The notes: generated by a model not told the origin, from the letters alone. Positions 24,699 to 37,700 are shown, counted from the stretch's first letter. The stretch: DNA of 64,000 nt from Coenobita brevimanus (GCA_032717465.1 CM064696.1:53723277-53787276); one strand, 5' to 3'. Translations and numbers: made by a program.

Positions 24699-24750
<52 letters not shown>
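24699..24750. repeat. (TG)n microsatellite
   Basis: Perfect TG tract of about 52 bases. Confidence 0.95.
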
Positions 24751-24879
24751 GGATGTGGGTTAAATTACTTATCCCATATCATGTCTCTACCACTCTGGTT
24801 ATGTAAGTTTTCCTATGTCTCTTCATTTTTCTTTTGCTTCTTATTATGTGTTGTGACTGTGAGTGCTGTTAGATAGTGG

Positions 24880-25135
24880 TGTGGTGTGGTGTGGTGTGGT
24901 GTGGTGTGGTGTGGTGGTGTTAGTTATGTGCTGTAAATCACTACTGTGGTGGAGTGTGGTGGGCTGTCGTACGATTGGTTGTTGCGTGTGGTGTGATATG
25001 GTATGAATGGCTGTAGTGTATGCTGTGGTGTGGTGTGATGTGGTGGTGTGTGGTGTACTGTGGTATGGTGAGGTGTACTGCGGTGTGGTGGTGTGTGGTG
25101 TGGTATGGTAGGGTGGTGGCGTGGTGTGGTGTTCA
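24880..25135. repeat. TGGTG pentanucleotide satellite, degenerating downstream
   Basis: Perfect TGGTG units at 24880-24916 pass into about 200 bases of diverged TGGTGTG and GTGGTGTGGTA words. Confidence 0.8.
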
Positions 25136-26394
25136 AGGGGCTGTGTTGCAAGCCTTTTGTTAGCAATGACTGCGAGTTACAAGTTGCAGGTACCGGCGTC
25201 ATGCAACCCTCACGGCCGATTGAAGTGCGGGTCAATATCACCAACGGTACTCACTGTTGCTCGTACCGTATGTGCAACACTCACACTGTCCTCGCTCTCT
25301 CAGGCAAATACGGAACCGAGAAACCTTGTGTGTGTTGTAAAGAAGTGAAAGATGAAATACACATGAAAACTCCACACTGCCCTCGCTCTCACACAAATTC
25401 AGAAGAAAAAGGAAAATAACCTTCTGTGTGCTAAGAGACGTGAAAGAGATCTGTGAGACACTAATGTAAAGTTCATCAACGTACTGTTATATGAGATGAA
25501 AATATTGGCAGGAAAGACAAGGTAAAGATGTAAATTCGTCTGCTTATTCTACTCAGTGTGATAAAAGAAGCACAGGATAGCCACATACGCTCAACTTTTG
25601 TGCTTACTCAGTGTGATAAGTGAAGGAATTTCTGCATACAGGTAAATTCATCTACTTTCGATTCTGCGTGATGAAAGAAGTGTAAAAGAGATGACACAGG
25701 ACTGTAAATTCGTCTGCTTATTTTACACACTAATAAGGGAAGTGAAAGAAACCCAACACACAAAGATGAATTCGTGTGCTTGTCTGTTCTGTATGATATA
25801 AAAAAAAAAGGTGAAAGGAAAACGATATACATTATTTCGTCTGATGGATAAATGGAGGATTGTGGGCTAATATTATGAAGCATTGTCATCTTACTTAGAG
25901 ATGCAACAGGCAAGTGTCATGTCTCTTACTATGTTTTTTTTTTTTCTGTCTTTCTTCTTCGTTTTCCTATATTTTGACAGATCATTATCCTGCGCTTTGT
26001 TACCTAGATATTAGGAAAAAGAACATTTGATTCACTACGCGACTGTAAAATTTTAAGAGACAATATGTACTTTCAATTTATTCTGTATGTACTGTAATGT
26101 TCATAGTTCTTAGGTTTAATATTAATTTTGTAAACATTGTACTCTTTTACACCTTACCTTATAGACAAGAGATAGAGCCTCACTTTTGACTCGTGTCATT
26201 GTAAGCACATGAACAACCTAAAGCAATACTGAGAAGGGATGTAAATTTCCATAGTATTCAAATATACAAAAACAAACACACTTTCTCCGATAGCTGAGGA
26301 CAGATTATGAAAGTTCAGGAAAATTCAGCCTAAAATTACCGTCTATCCATCTTGAAATGCTGAATTGTTATATTTGATCAACACCCAAACACGA

Positions 26395-26585
26395 TGCAAG
26401 TCATGAAGAAGTGCTAAGGAAAGAATGTCGAGCCGTAGCGTTGTCTTTTACCGAGGAAAGAATGTGGAGCCGTAGCATGGTCTGTTTCTGCCACTGAGCT
26501 ACGTGAAATAAACTGGAAAGGAAGAAGATTTGGACCAAGTTAAGGTGAAAAGAGTACAGTGGTGTCTTGGAATGCAACCCACACT
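26395..26585 (+). repeat. Dispersed repeat family B copy
   Basis: Contains AAGAAGTGCT-AGGAAAG, an internal duplication of the segment AAGAATGT-GAGCCGTAGC, then CTGCCACTGAGCTACGTG, AAATAAACTGGAAAGGA and CCAAGTTAAGGTGAAAAG. The same order of words occurs in about ten other places in the window on both strands. Confidence 0.6.
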
Positions 26586-26891
26586 GGGCCGGGTGGTGAA
26601 TAAGAAATGCTGTTAGGGGACGTAGCGCGAATATAGAGGACAAGGTCATGTCGAAATCAATATTGTACATGTAACTGGCGTGTACTGGAACAAAAACCAA
26701 CAAACCAACAAATAAAAGTGTGATATTATGACCATTAAAATACCCGTTTGTTTTCATCTAAAGGAACCGGGCAACACCTAAAAAATGAATGCTAACTCGT
26801 GGTTGCTTTGTGATGAGTCTTAAGCCTTTATTCTTACTAACATCTTTTCCTAAGCGACTTAATTTGCTTATTATATCTTACTGCCCTTTTC

Positions 26892-26895
<4 letters not shown>

Positions 26896-26953
<58 letters not shown>
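26896..26953. repeat. (GA)n microsatellite upstream of pseudokinase
   Basis: Perfect GA tract that ends 46 bases before the ATG of the pseudokinase gene. Confidence 0.95.
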
Positions 26954-26955
<2 letters not shown>

Positions 26956-26999
26956 TAATATAATAGGATACGCTCTGAATTCCGTGTTTATTTTTTCAG

Positions 27000-27665
27000 A
27001 TGGAAGACGAAGAGGATATTAAAAAGTTTATCTTGGATTCGGAAAAACACATGAAAAGGCGGAACTTAAACCAACGCAGGTGTGGCGGCTTCCGGGTTTA
27101 CCTGTATGAAAAGTATGGGAGAAAATTCGCTGTGAAGGAGGTGAGCAAGTGGATGTTAGGCTGTGTGAGAGAGAGAGAGATAGAGAGAGAGAGCACTGTC
27201 AACTTAACGTGCATGAAAAGACTTACAATAATGAACCTAATCAATTTATTTTTACCCACAAACAACTTAGACACGAAATACATTAAATTCAATTGTTGTA
27301 ATAAAAATGTCATGTCCCCAGCTTCCCATATTTCATTTTAACTCCCTCATCTCGATGGCTTATGGTACTTATATTATTTTTTTCCCTCTTCCCCAGCGTC
27401 ATTTATCTTTGAAGGGAATTTTCCACATGGAGGGGTTAAATATAGAATTAATTTTACCCCATTCACTGCAAGAGATTTTTAAAAAGTGAAATAAAATAAT
27501 TTGGAGTTAGAATTTGGTGGGGAGAAACGTGTAATTAGTATGACCAACACCGTAACACTAAATTCAGGTGAAGATGATCCATACCTGTCGAGGAGTTCAG
27601 AATTAGAACGCTTTTGCTAATAATATGAAAATAAGAATAAAGATAGGAAGAATAAGAAGAAGAAG

Positions 27666-27700
<35 letters not shown>

Positions 27701-27702
27701 TG

Positions 27703-27740
<38 letters not shown>

Positions 27741-28496
27741 CAATAATTCTCTTACAGCACCAGCGTTTCGGTTTTATGACTAGATATAATTTGTACAGGT
27801 GGACACAAGCTGCACAGTGCCGTCCCAGGAGGTAGACGTGATGAAGATGCTGCACCACGAAAACATTGTGTCTTTGAAGGTAATGATGAGGTTGTATATA
27901 TTTTGCTTCCGAGTCGTCAAAAAGAAGGGGGTTAATTGTAACAGCCTTAAGCAAAAGTTAGCCGACGGTCCTCTGCCAGCCCTGTGCCCGGCCATATATT
28001 TTTCAGTCCTCGGAGATGTTGGGTGGGAAGGAAAAAAGGTTAGAGACTGAATTCCCTATTTTCTCTAATGTTTTGGGCTACACAGAACCCATCTTACATT
28101 CCTCTTGTCGTAACTGAACCCCTACATTCTCATTTTTTTTAGAGTCAATGAATGGAGGAAGGAAAAACAAAGGAAATTAAAAAAAAAAGTCCATTCCTCC
28201 CCAAACGACAAAGTATCCCTCCTTTTCAGCTCCTCTCTTATGCGCTTCATATTCCTATCACATAAAACTTGTTCCTTATCGTGGAACCTGCGCTTAACTT
28301 TTAAATGAAACTCAATTTTAAAGTAACATTATGAAGGTAATTGCAAGCAGACCTGATTATCTTGGACGTATCTTAAGCTCTGTATCTTAGGTGGCACAGG
28401 AAGCTTCGCAAGACCTCTTCCTTAGCGATTTATTTTGTATATGAGACCCTTTGTATTCTTTTGCACTGTACTGAGGCAAATCATAAGTCGATACTA

Positions 28497-28538
<42 letters not shown>

Positions 28539-29416
28539 CAAGGTGTAATAGGCAGAATAAATAGCTAAGAACGAGTGTTACAGAATTACCAAAGCCACTT
28601 AAATAGACCCAGATACCAATAAATGTTGCACTGGTAAATTATTGCGTTCGACTCCAGGGCGCCTACGAGGTGGTCCAGAATAAAATACACCTGCTTCTGG
28701 AGTACTGCGAAGGCGGGGACCTGGAACGGCTTCTTGAAGACAGGGCCTCCACCTCAGCCTACCTCAGTAGCGCCCAGATCCGCACCTGGACACTGCAATT
28801 AACCTCCGCTTTACAGGTGATGTCCCTTATTCTCTCCTGTGATTTAGTAGGTACTTTCATAGTCTGTCCTATTTCTCTCTACTCTCACTTACATATGCCT
28901 TTTCCAGTGTCCTTTATTCTCTCTGTGATTCAGCAAACACTCCCAGAATCTTCCACACCTCGCATTACTCTCACTTACCAAATCCTTTCCTCTTCATGTT
29001 CTTAGTATTTACTCATTGCGTTTGGCAGTAACTTTCTCTGAATATGCTCTACTTTCCTGGATGCAGAATTATTATCGTAAATAATTCACAGGGGTAAACT
29101 CCAGATGCACCAAACAGGTTCAACAGGCACCCTTATATTAATCGACAGTGTATCTTTTAATTCTAATCCCTCTTTATTATGGTAAAGAATGCAGCTGAGA
29201 ATGGTAATTGTACAACCTCGAAGATACCTGCTAGAAGAGGCCCGGCGCAGAAGTGGCCAAAACACCTCCTCACAAGACATTAATATGGTCCAATCTCGGT
29301 TGGCCACCCCCTGACCATCCCATTTTTAAAAACCTATCTACGTCTCTCATTCTCCTGAAGACCATAATGACCAGTGCCTGTCCCGATAAAAACCTTTACA
29401 GCCCAAGGATGTCCTG

Positions 29417-29490
<74 letters not shown>

Positions 29491-30272
29491 GCAAAAAAAA
29501 AAAAGATCCTGATTTCCTTTCCTGCTGCAGTACATCCACAGTCGCGACGTGTTACACCTGGACGTCCACCCTGGCAACATCCTCCTCACCGCTGCAGGCC
29601 ACATCAAGCTGGGCGACTTCGGTAATACTCGCACCGTCAGCTCGTCCTCACGTCACTATGCCCCGATATGCCTCGTAAGTTGGTTATTTTTCACCTTCAG
29701 GTAAATTGAAGTAACTGGCCCTGGACTGCGACAATATTATGTAATTTGTATTTTCGCATATTCTAAATTTTTTCCCGTATTTAGTTTGGCGAGTTCCACT
29801 AAGATCATGCTACGTATATCAGTGTTTTCCTATCTTCGTGTCGATACCTCGTGCATGTGGCTTTGGCGTGTGTGTGTCTTGTTGTAGTCCTGGCAAGATT
29901 AACGTATGTCCCAGCTTATAATAATTTCGCCATTGTTTATACCCGAATCAGATGGGCAAAAAACACTGATATAGCACACCTTTTTGCCATGAAACTTTTT
30001 AAATTCAGTTGTCAAATCATCTGTTATCCAAGTATGTTGTAGCTCCTTTCCCATGTGATATTTCAGGTTTTTAAAGCACAAGTTTGTGTGATGGTTTTGG
30101 GTTACTTAGTTTTTATTTCAATGCTTTTTAATCACTGCAGTCATTATCAAATTACCAGTGAACAATCAGCACACACACACACACACCTTCTCTGTTGAGC
30201 TTTCTAAATGCAAGGGTTAATCTAAATTCGTGTGTGCAACAGGTCAGCAGCAGCAGTAGTAGTAGTGGTAGT

Positions 30273-30366
<94 letters not shown>

Positions 30367-31038
30367 GCACCATCACTGCAGGGGCCAGACACGTACCCAT
30401 ACAGCACCAGAACTGACATGTGGGGTCTGGGCTACTGTGTGTTCCATATGGCGACGCTCAGGCCACTCTGCATGGACGAAATAGTAAGTTCACTCACTTC
30501 TGTTCTTCCCATATCTTTAAATACGGAGGTGGTTATTCACAAAGAAGATTTAAGAGCATTTTATAAGTAAATGGTCCTCGACTATCAATATCAGTGAAGG
30601 GCAGCATTGTAAAAGACCATCTCTCTCCCAGTATTTCAGTTTCGCTTTTTTTTTTTTTTTTAAGCTGTGAAGTGCTAGGGAGCTTCCTTACCCTTCGCAG
30701 TGGTATAATGACAGCAACAGCTCCTCTCGTACTGTCTCTTCTCTGTACAGCCCGTGGTGCCGGAGCGGTATGGTCAGCACCTACAGCATCTGGTCGAAAG
30801 TCTGCTGCAGAAAGACCAAAACAGCAGACCCAGCGCTGATCAGGTCCTTGCTCACCCATTCCTCACATGCCAGACTGAGGATGATGTGAAACAGAAGATC
30901 TACTGTGAAGGTGTCGTGCAACAGAGAGACTATTGTGAAGACGACGTGCAAGAGAGAGACCACTGTGAAGATGACGTGCAACAGGGGAATAACGAGTGTA
31001 AAGTTGCACCTACATGGACGAGTACACAAATGAGATGA
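27000..31038 (+). CDS. NEK-like protein kinase with damaged catalytic motifs (probable pseudokinase)
   Basis: Six exons, all phase 0: 27000-27140, 27799-27879, 28658-28816, 29531-29674, 30382-30483, 30751-31038 (304 residues). The fold is that of a small Ser/Thr kinase near the NEK group: FAVKE with Lys46, an alpha-C segment EVDVMKMLHHENIV, hinge LLLEYCEGGDLERL, DFG at 156-158, DMWGLG, and a final NSRPSADQVLAHPFL helix. Changes: the glycine loop is reduced to RRCGGFRV; the catalytic loop is HLDVHPGN, so HRD Arg is Leu137 and the loop Lys is His140; the activation loop is about five residues shorter than in the paralogue at 54370; APE is replaced by GPD. Residues 264-293 are three 10-residue repeats of the type YCEDDVQERD. 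The ATG follows directly on a TTTTTTCAG acceptor-like site, suggesting a 5' untranslated exon upstream. A scaffold role is inferred. Confidence 0.8.
27660..27740. repeat. (AAT)n-type microsatellite
   Basis: GATAAT and AATAAT units in pseudokinase intron 1, about 60 bases before exon 2. Confidence 0.9.
28501..28536. repeat. (GA)n microsatellite
   Basis: Short GA tract in pseudokinase intron 2. Confidence 0.9.
29418..29488. repeat. (GT)n microsatellite
   Basis: Perfect GT tract ending about 42 bases before exon 4 of the pseudokinase gene, which carries the catalytic loop. Confidence 0.95.
30243..30365. repeat. (AGC)n-(AGT)n-(AAT)n stepped trinucleotide tract
   Basis: Units change from AGC and AGT mixtures to pure AGC, then pure AGT, then pure AAT along about 120 bases. 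Single-base substitutions spread through each block. It ends 16 bases before the acceptor of pseudokinase exon 5. Confidence 0.95.
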
Positions 31039-31937
31039 TACAGTAGCGACCGTATTAAAATAATACATAAGACAAAATGAAAGTTCCTCAACCGTGTGCA
31101 AGATACTGTCCTAATATGAAGTTATATTTGAATCAACTGCGGGTTTCAAAGATTAAAATCATCTGTGGTGTATCAATAATGAACTTCAAATTCAGTAAAA
31201 TAATGCATTGGCAAAGTAAAATCTGTGTGTTACTTATAATTTTTAATACAAACACTGACAATAGTAGGAAATTAGTTTAACACTGAGTACACATCATAGC
31301 ACAGTTCAGTTGCATGTACTGAGCTACAATGATATATTTCTGTTTAAGTAATTCATTATCACAAGGCAGCCATCATGTGCTATCGCCATCACTGATTTCT
31401 TTATCCCCTCCCCCCCGCCCCGGCTCAAGGAAGTCGAAGTCAGGGCTGAAACAGAGCCAGGCGTGCGGATACGGTTAGTCTAGCAGTCTGGTAACGATTC
31501 ACGAACTGCTCCATAACTGTGCTCATGTGTTTCGTCCGTGAGACTGAGCTGTGGTTCAGATGAGTGAGCCTCTCATCATGTAGTGGCCTGTGTCCACTCG
31601 CCTGGCATATCTTCTACCCTGGCTTCCACTCACCACGGGCCACGGGAGTAAAAGTTTCAGTGATCGCGATAGCACTGTAGACTTGGTTGACATTATGATT
31701 CACCGTTTACATGTTCTGCCAGGCAAATCTTTTCTCTTTCAAATAAGCTGGCTTACAATGGTGGACTGCTGAAAGGCAACTTAACTACAGTCCACGAGCT
31801 TCACGCCCAGATGAGCCTGGGGCCACAGAAACTATGGCTATATGCGTTTTGTGGCTACCAGTGCTTGGTGATGTTGTATACATGTACAAAGTATAGATAT
31901 GGCCGACTGATAGACCGAATTTTTGTGGCGTCCTGGC
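31039..31937. other. Convergent 3' spacer between pseudokinase and RING-USP genes
   Basis: The pseudokinase (plus) and the RING-USP gene (minus) end towards each other here. The stretch is AT-rich and should contain both 3' untranslated regions. No coding frame, RNA gene or clear repeat was recognised; a C-rich tract lies near 31408. Confidence 0.5.
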
Positions 31938-34658
31938 TCACACACTGGAGTCATGAGAGACATGGTAGAAAAGTATGTGTGCGTCGCGATGGCCCTCCAC
32001 CTGCTCCACACTGGCCTCCTCCAGCTCCGTGTCGTCCCACAGCCACCACTTGCCACTGCCGCTCCTGCAGAAGGCGGTGTAGTGGCCACTGCTGGTGGTG
32101 CCAGTGTGGTTCACGACACCCACCAGCTCATACACAGGCCAGCTGCACACAACGAAGGAGTTATTAAAAATTATATATGGGACATTGTTAGTTTTGAGAT
32201 CTCACAATAAATGAATCATATATTTTTGTAGAAAGATCTTCAACCAAATCAATAAATCAGTGGAGTACTTTGGATTTTGATTTCATTTTCAGTGTGTTAC
32301 ACAAAAGCACTGCAAAGCATCTGCAGTGAGAAAAGACCCTTGCATTAAATAACAGAAACACGCACTGAGAATATGTTATGCTGCATTGTTTAAATACCAC
32401 AGCACACATGCACTAGGATATGACCCTATGAAGATCAACAACTTACTATCCAGTGGTGTGGGTTAAAAGGGTCTCCAGCGTGAGGCCCTCCAAGGGATAG
32501 AATACCCTAGTTTTTCTCCCGCCTTCCGCTGCCTCTGACCTGTGGCGAGGAGTACATATCCTTATAGTAAACAGAGACTGAAATAATAACGTACGAAGAT
32601 GGTAAGAATGAAATGAAAAAGGCGTCATCAGATTGAAAGACCTCTAGATCATCGTGCCTCTCCTCGTTAAATAACTTTTCCAGATATAAGTATATTATTT
32701 TTCCATCTTACTAACATTGCTCACCTGCTGAAGTGGATGAGGAGGACGTCAGGGAGGGCGAGGAGTCTGGGCTGGTAGGTGCAGTTGTGTTGCTGGCCAC
32801 AGTGACGGCATTCCCAGTCCACCTCCTGGGGTCGGTAGTGTCTCTCAAGCAGCCGCTGTTAAGGAGTAGTTGAAGAGGGTAGGAAGGGCATCTCGTGGTG
32901 AAGAGGTTAGGATAGTCGTGATGAAGAGGTTAGGAAAGGCCGCTCGTAATGGAGGGGTTAAGAATTATTTGATACATTGAAAGGGGTTAAAAGACAGAGG
33001 AGTGAATACCTCGAGGGAGCATTTTTCAGCGTTGGACACCACCATCCTGGATTTGTTGCAGATCTCTCTCCTAAACAGCATCGTATATTCCAGTTGTAGT
33101 AAGAACGAAGCGAAGAAGGTGTCATTACAGAGTTAGAGGTTGTAGAAAAAAGTTAGAACAACATAAAACAAATGGAGGAAGGGGAGGTTAAAAATATAAA
33201 AGGCTCCTTTCCTTGAGGGAGCACTTCAGCATCAGGCATCACCATCGTGAGGTTTTTGAAGGTCCGTTTCTTAAGCTGCATCAGATATTTTAGTGACAGG
33301 AAGACTTTAGTCGAAGAGGCATCATTGCAAGGTTAAAGATGAAAACAGAGAAGGCTTCTTACCTCGAGGGAGCACCTTTCAGCATCCGGCACCACCAATG
33401 TGAGGTTGTTGAACGTCTCTCGAGTGGCGGAAAGGAGTCTGCCGGTGCGGGGACAGGTAATGACCGACTCCTGCTGCCCGTGGAACAGCCTGGAGATGAT
33501 GGACACGGCGCCCTTCTCACCCCTCGCCCTCCTGCTGTTGCCCTGCTGTTGTGAAGTCTGGAGGACAAGAGCGGACATCACATTATCTACTTTAAATGTG
33601 ACGTCTTTTTCGTTATCTTCCATACTTCTTTCAGTTGGCCTAAAATTCCCATCTATCCATCTGAATACTGAGGTGTAATATTAGATTAACCCTGCTAATA
33701 TGCTAGTCACGAAGAAGAGCCATAATAAAGGCGCAGAGCAATAGCAATGTCTTTTTCTGCCACTGAGCTACGTGAAATAAACTAGAAAAGAGCGAAAATC
33801 TGGGTGAAGTTAAAATGAAGAAACTGTAAGTAAAGATGGACTACAAAATTCAACTTAAGAGGACCGTCTGTCGTAGTAAAGAAGTTAATGAACGCCATGT
33901 TTGACACCTCTAACTGAAAAATTGAGACGTTAAAAAACAGTCACAGAGATCGCTAGACTTGCTATCAAAAAGGGGGAGTTAGAAAGTAGCTAAGCACAAA
34001 AATATCCAGAAAATCGCTGAGAAATATGTTAGAACTACTAGAATATTGCTAAAGTTTCGCTGTGTCCCTTCCCACCCACCCCAGTGTCTCATATCTAGCT
34101 GCAAAATCGCTAAACTGGCTATAATATAGAAAACTGACCGTGGCGAGGTCGTTGTGGAGCCAGAGGAGGAGGGAAGCGAGGAGGTCATGTGCATCCTGCT
34201 GAAGGCCTGGTTGGAACACAGAGTCATGGCTGGACACTACCGCCTGCAGACGAGGAGATTGGTTCCTGTATTTATGCTTATGGATTGTACCAAGTGTCTA
34301 TGGAGATTTCGTAACCACTTTTCCATGGCAATTTGTTCTGCACGTCTCAGTATCCTCTGGTATGTTTTTGGTGCAAACCATATCAATATTCAAACATTAT
34401 AAACAGTAAATTATAATGTTAAGGTATAAGAGGCAGGATAAATCGCAATGGATTAGTTGCTGCAAAGCCTCCTATGTCAACAAGATCGCGGCCTTCACTC
34501 CTACAACTATTCAAGTATCATTTCAGAAAATCAGCTGGGCAAATCTGGGTTAGTGTCTCATACTATCTTTTCTTTTTTTCTCCCCTGCTCCCTGGACCCT
34601 TCCTCACGCAACCTTGGACTGGGAATGGAGGTATTATTATTATTATTATTACTATTAC

Positions 34659-34710
<52 letters not shown>

Positions 34711-37700
34711 TACTGTTGCTCCTGTCTTACTGCTCACCTGGAAGTCCTTCATTGTGCCGTAAGGTCTGGTTCCGGTTTCCATCAGGTTGAACACTCGACC
34801 AAACGCCATGGCCACCTCTCCTCCCTGTTCACTCTCCACGTTGAGGTCGCTTCTGAGGGAGGGGTAGATCTGCTGATGTGGTGTGGATGTTGATAGAAAG
34901 CGTTAGGAGACAAATTTTGAGGTGGTTTGGCCATGTAGAGAAGATGGAGAGTAAGAGACTAGCCAGGAGAATGTATGTGCGTGAGGTGGATGGGGGGAGA
35001 GGGAGGGGGAGACCGAGGATGATATGGAGAGATGGAGCTGAGATATATGTGAGAGAAAAGGGGAGAGGGAAGCGAAATGGCAGGGGACAGGGCTACATGG
35101 AGGCCATTTGTTTGTGGTCACCCCTTACGGGATTGAGGCGTCTGGCTATAGATAGGTAGAGCCCTACTTGACATCCAATTCCAGTTTTACTTGTTCTGGC
35201 TCCCAATGGATTAGAAAATACTGGAATTGCCACTGAGTTTGTAATGTTGTGGTTTGTGATGCTGGATGAATGCGATAAATCTCTGTTCTACTCTTGCGTA
35301 ATATTGAAGAGGATGGTAGTAGCAGCAGTAGTAGTAGTAGTAGCAGTAGTAGTAGTAGTTTAAGTCTGATGATCTTACTTGTGTTTATCATTGCTGAAGT
35401 ACACCCTGAGGGGCGTGATGGTGAAGAGACACTGGACCACCGAGTTGATGTAGCAGGTGTTGCCCAGGTTAGGAAGGCCTCGGGAGTCTGCCTGAAACAC
35501 CACCACAACCACCACCATGTTACCTGCAGCTCCGTCCTTGTATTCTTAGGAGGGTTACAAATACATATCTTCCTCCTTGCCACACAGCTTTGTGAATTTC
35601 TTGTGTTTTGCGGGGATGGTTTATTTGCGTTATTGCATCAGTAATTGGTTTACATGTTTGTATGGTTAAAACTCACAAGATAAACAACTTCCGTCACAGG
35701 CGACCTACAGCCGAACATTGTTGGCTGTAGGTTGCTCTGTAAGTTAAAAAAAAATATATTAAAAAGCAAATCAGTAAAAACTTTGGGAAAAAAAAATTCT
35801 TCATAAACAGAGGATTAACCTTATAAACGTCAAAGGTTTCCGACACGAAATTAATAGGGTAGGTTTCGTTTTTACTGCTTTTTCAGTCAAAAGATGAAGT
35901 CCCATTCCGCTCTGTCATGCTTACCTTACCGAACGGCATAGCAGGGGCCGCTTCCTGCTGAGCCCTGAGCTGGGATAGTTCCTTTGCGGCGTCACTCAGC
36001 TGCTTCCGGACACTGCTGGCCTCTTGCTGAAAGTGCTGCCTCTCCACCTCCCACCGCTGCCTCTCGGAACTCAGCCGCGCCCTCAGCATTTCCACCTCCT
36101 GCAGCAGTAGTGTGCGCATCTCCACCTCCTGCTGCTGCACCTCACGTTTCATTGCCTCCTGCTTATCAATCTGATCCCTTAGTGCCTCCTGCTTCTTTGT
36201 TCCAGGTTCAGTGGGTGACGTCATTAAAATTAATATAAAGTTATAACCCTGTGTTTCCGAGATCAGCACAACAACCTTGAAATTATTCTGCCATAACTGA
36301 ACATCTTACTTTACCATACCTCTAATTCTTCCTTGCCAGTACCAGAATAACCCCTCTGAATGACGGGGTGTAAAATTATTGTACAGAATTATATTGAAAA
36401 GCCTCTGCATTGAAAGGGTTATAGGTGTATGAAGTGAGACAATTAACCTGTCTGCCTACCTCCGAGTCCAACACCCTCAGTGTGCCCCTGAGTTGTGCCA
36501 CCTCCTCCCGCAGCCTCCCTGCCTCCTCCCGCTGTCGCCAGGCTTCTTGCTCCGTCGCCCTCGCCTCCGCCTCCATCGCTCGCTGCCGTTCCTCCTGCCT
36601 CTGCCTCGTTTGCACTTCACGCCACAATTCTGACTGAAAATAATGAGTTTATTTTAAAGACACACTGGGGTCGCCTATTTAAGTGCCCTTAGTATTACAT
36701 CAACGAGAGGGACTTTAACAATTTCATTATTATACCTCCCTCCCTTCCCTTTTTTGTCTGGCTTTTGATAGCACTATTTCCCATCTGCATGTTACCATCG
36801 AGATTTTACTTTTTTCATTCCTGGAAAGACCAGTTGAGGGAAGAATCAGGTTCTACAAATGACCAAGTTCCCTCTCATGAAAACAAACCGACTATAGGAA
36901 TTAGCTGCTGAATTTCAGAGTCTGACTTCCCGCCGAACTTACCCGACAAGTCGAAAGCTCGTTTTCCAGCTGGAGATTGGCCAGCTTGAGCTCCTCCAGT
37001 TCGTGTCGCAGCTTCAGCACAAAGACTTCATCCTCGTAGCCCGGAAGTACCATCTCCCTGCCCTGTAATCCGGAAAATATATGAATAGAAATCAAGATAA
37101 TCAAGGAACACCAAGTTGTATTCTGACCTATATTCCCTCGTTTTAAACATGCATCCGTACTCTTTCAGCTAACCACTATTATCTGAATATCAACATTGAC
37201 ACCATCTTTTTACCTGTTGTTTTCTATATATGAACATTAGTACAGTACTATTTTATGCTGTTTGCGTTTGAATATTAACATTGTCATCTAATTAACTTAT
37301 ATCTTTGAATGACACCAACATGATTTTTCCATTCTTTCTATATGACCATCATGATCTACCCATTACTGTCCGCTTCCGAACACTGATACATGTACTGTGA
37401 TCCACCTGCTAGTGTCTGTGTCTGATGGAGTGGTTAGCGAAGAAGGACGTAATAGTGTTGTTGGTAGTGTATGTTTCTTACGTGCTTGGTGTGAATGGAT
37501 GTTGTTTAGGGCCTACGTGCCTGGTGATGTTCGGTTCTTACGTGCGTGGTCTGGTAGGTACTGTTTGGTTCTTACGTGCGTGATGTACTTGAAAGTGTTT
37601 CGTACTTTCGTGGTTGATGGTGACTGGTTCTTTCATGCGTGGCCAGGTTAGTTGTTGCGTGTCTGGTGTGGTTGGTGGTATGTGGTACTTACCGGTTGTC

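Larger units (their letters stand above)
20515..26999. other. Intergenic spacer between channel and pseudokinase genes
   Basis: No convincing gene was found. The region holds several dinucleotide tracts, a TGGTG array (24880-25135), a tRNA T-arm-like fragment (22800-22825), inverted and direct copies of family B (23459-23520, 26395-26585), and weak open frames on the minus strand at 21452-22041. Open frames at 23693-24251 and 25093-25419 lack splice context or family similarity. Confidence 0.55.

Noticed and set aside
25093..25419. Cysteine-containing plus-strand open frame of 108 residues
   Set aside because: Its first half is the TGGTG array; no splice sites, domain or homology was seen.
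30152..30419. Poly-Leu, poly-Ser/Asn and poly-Val frames on both strands
   Set aside because: All are readings of the AGC/AGT/AAT tract in an intron of the pseudokinase gene.
36216..36223. Perfect CRE palindrome TGACGTCA
   Set aside because: It lies just upstream of an internal exon, far from a promoter; one eight-base palindrome in 64 kb is not informative.
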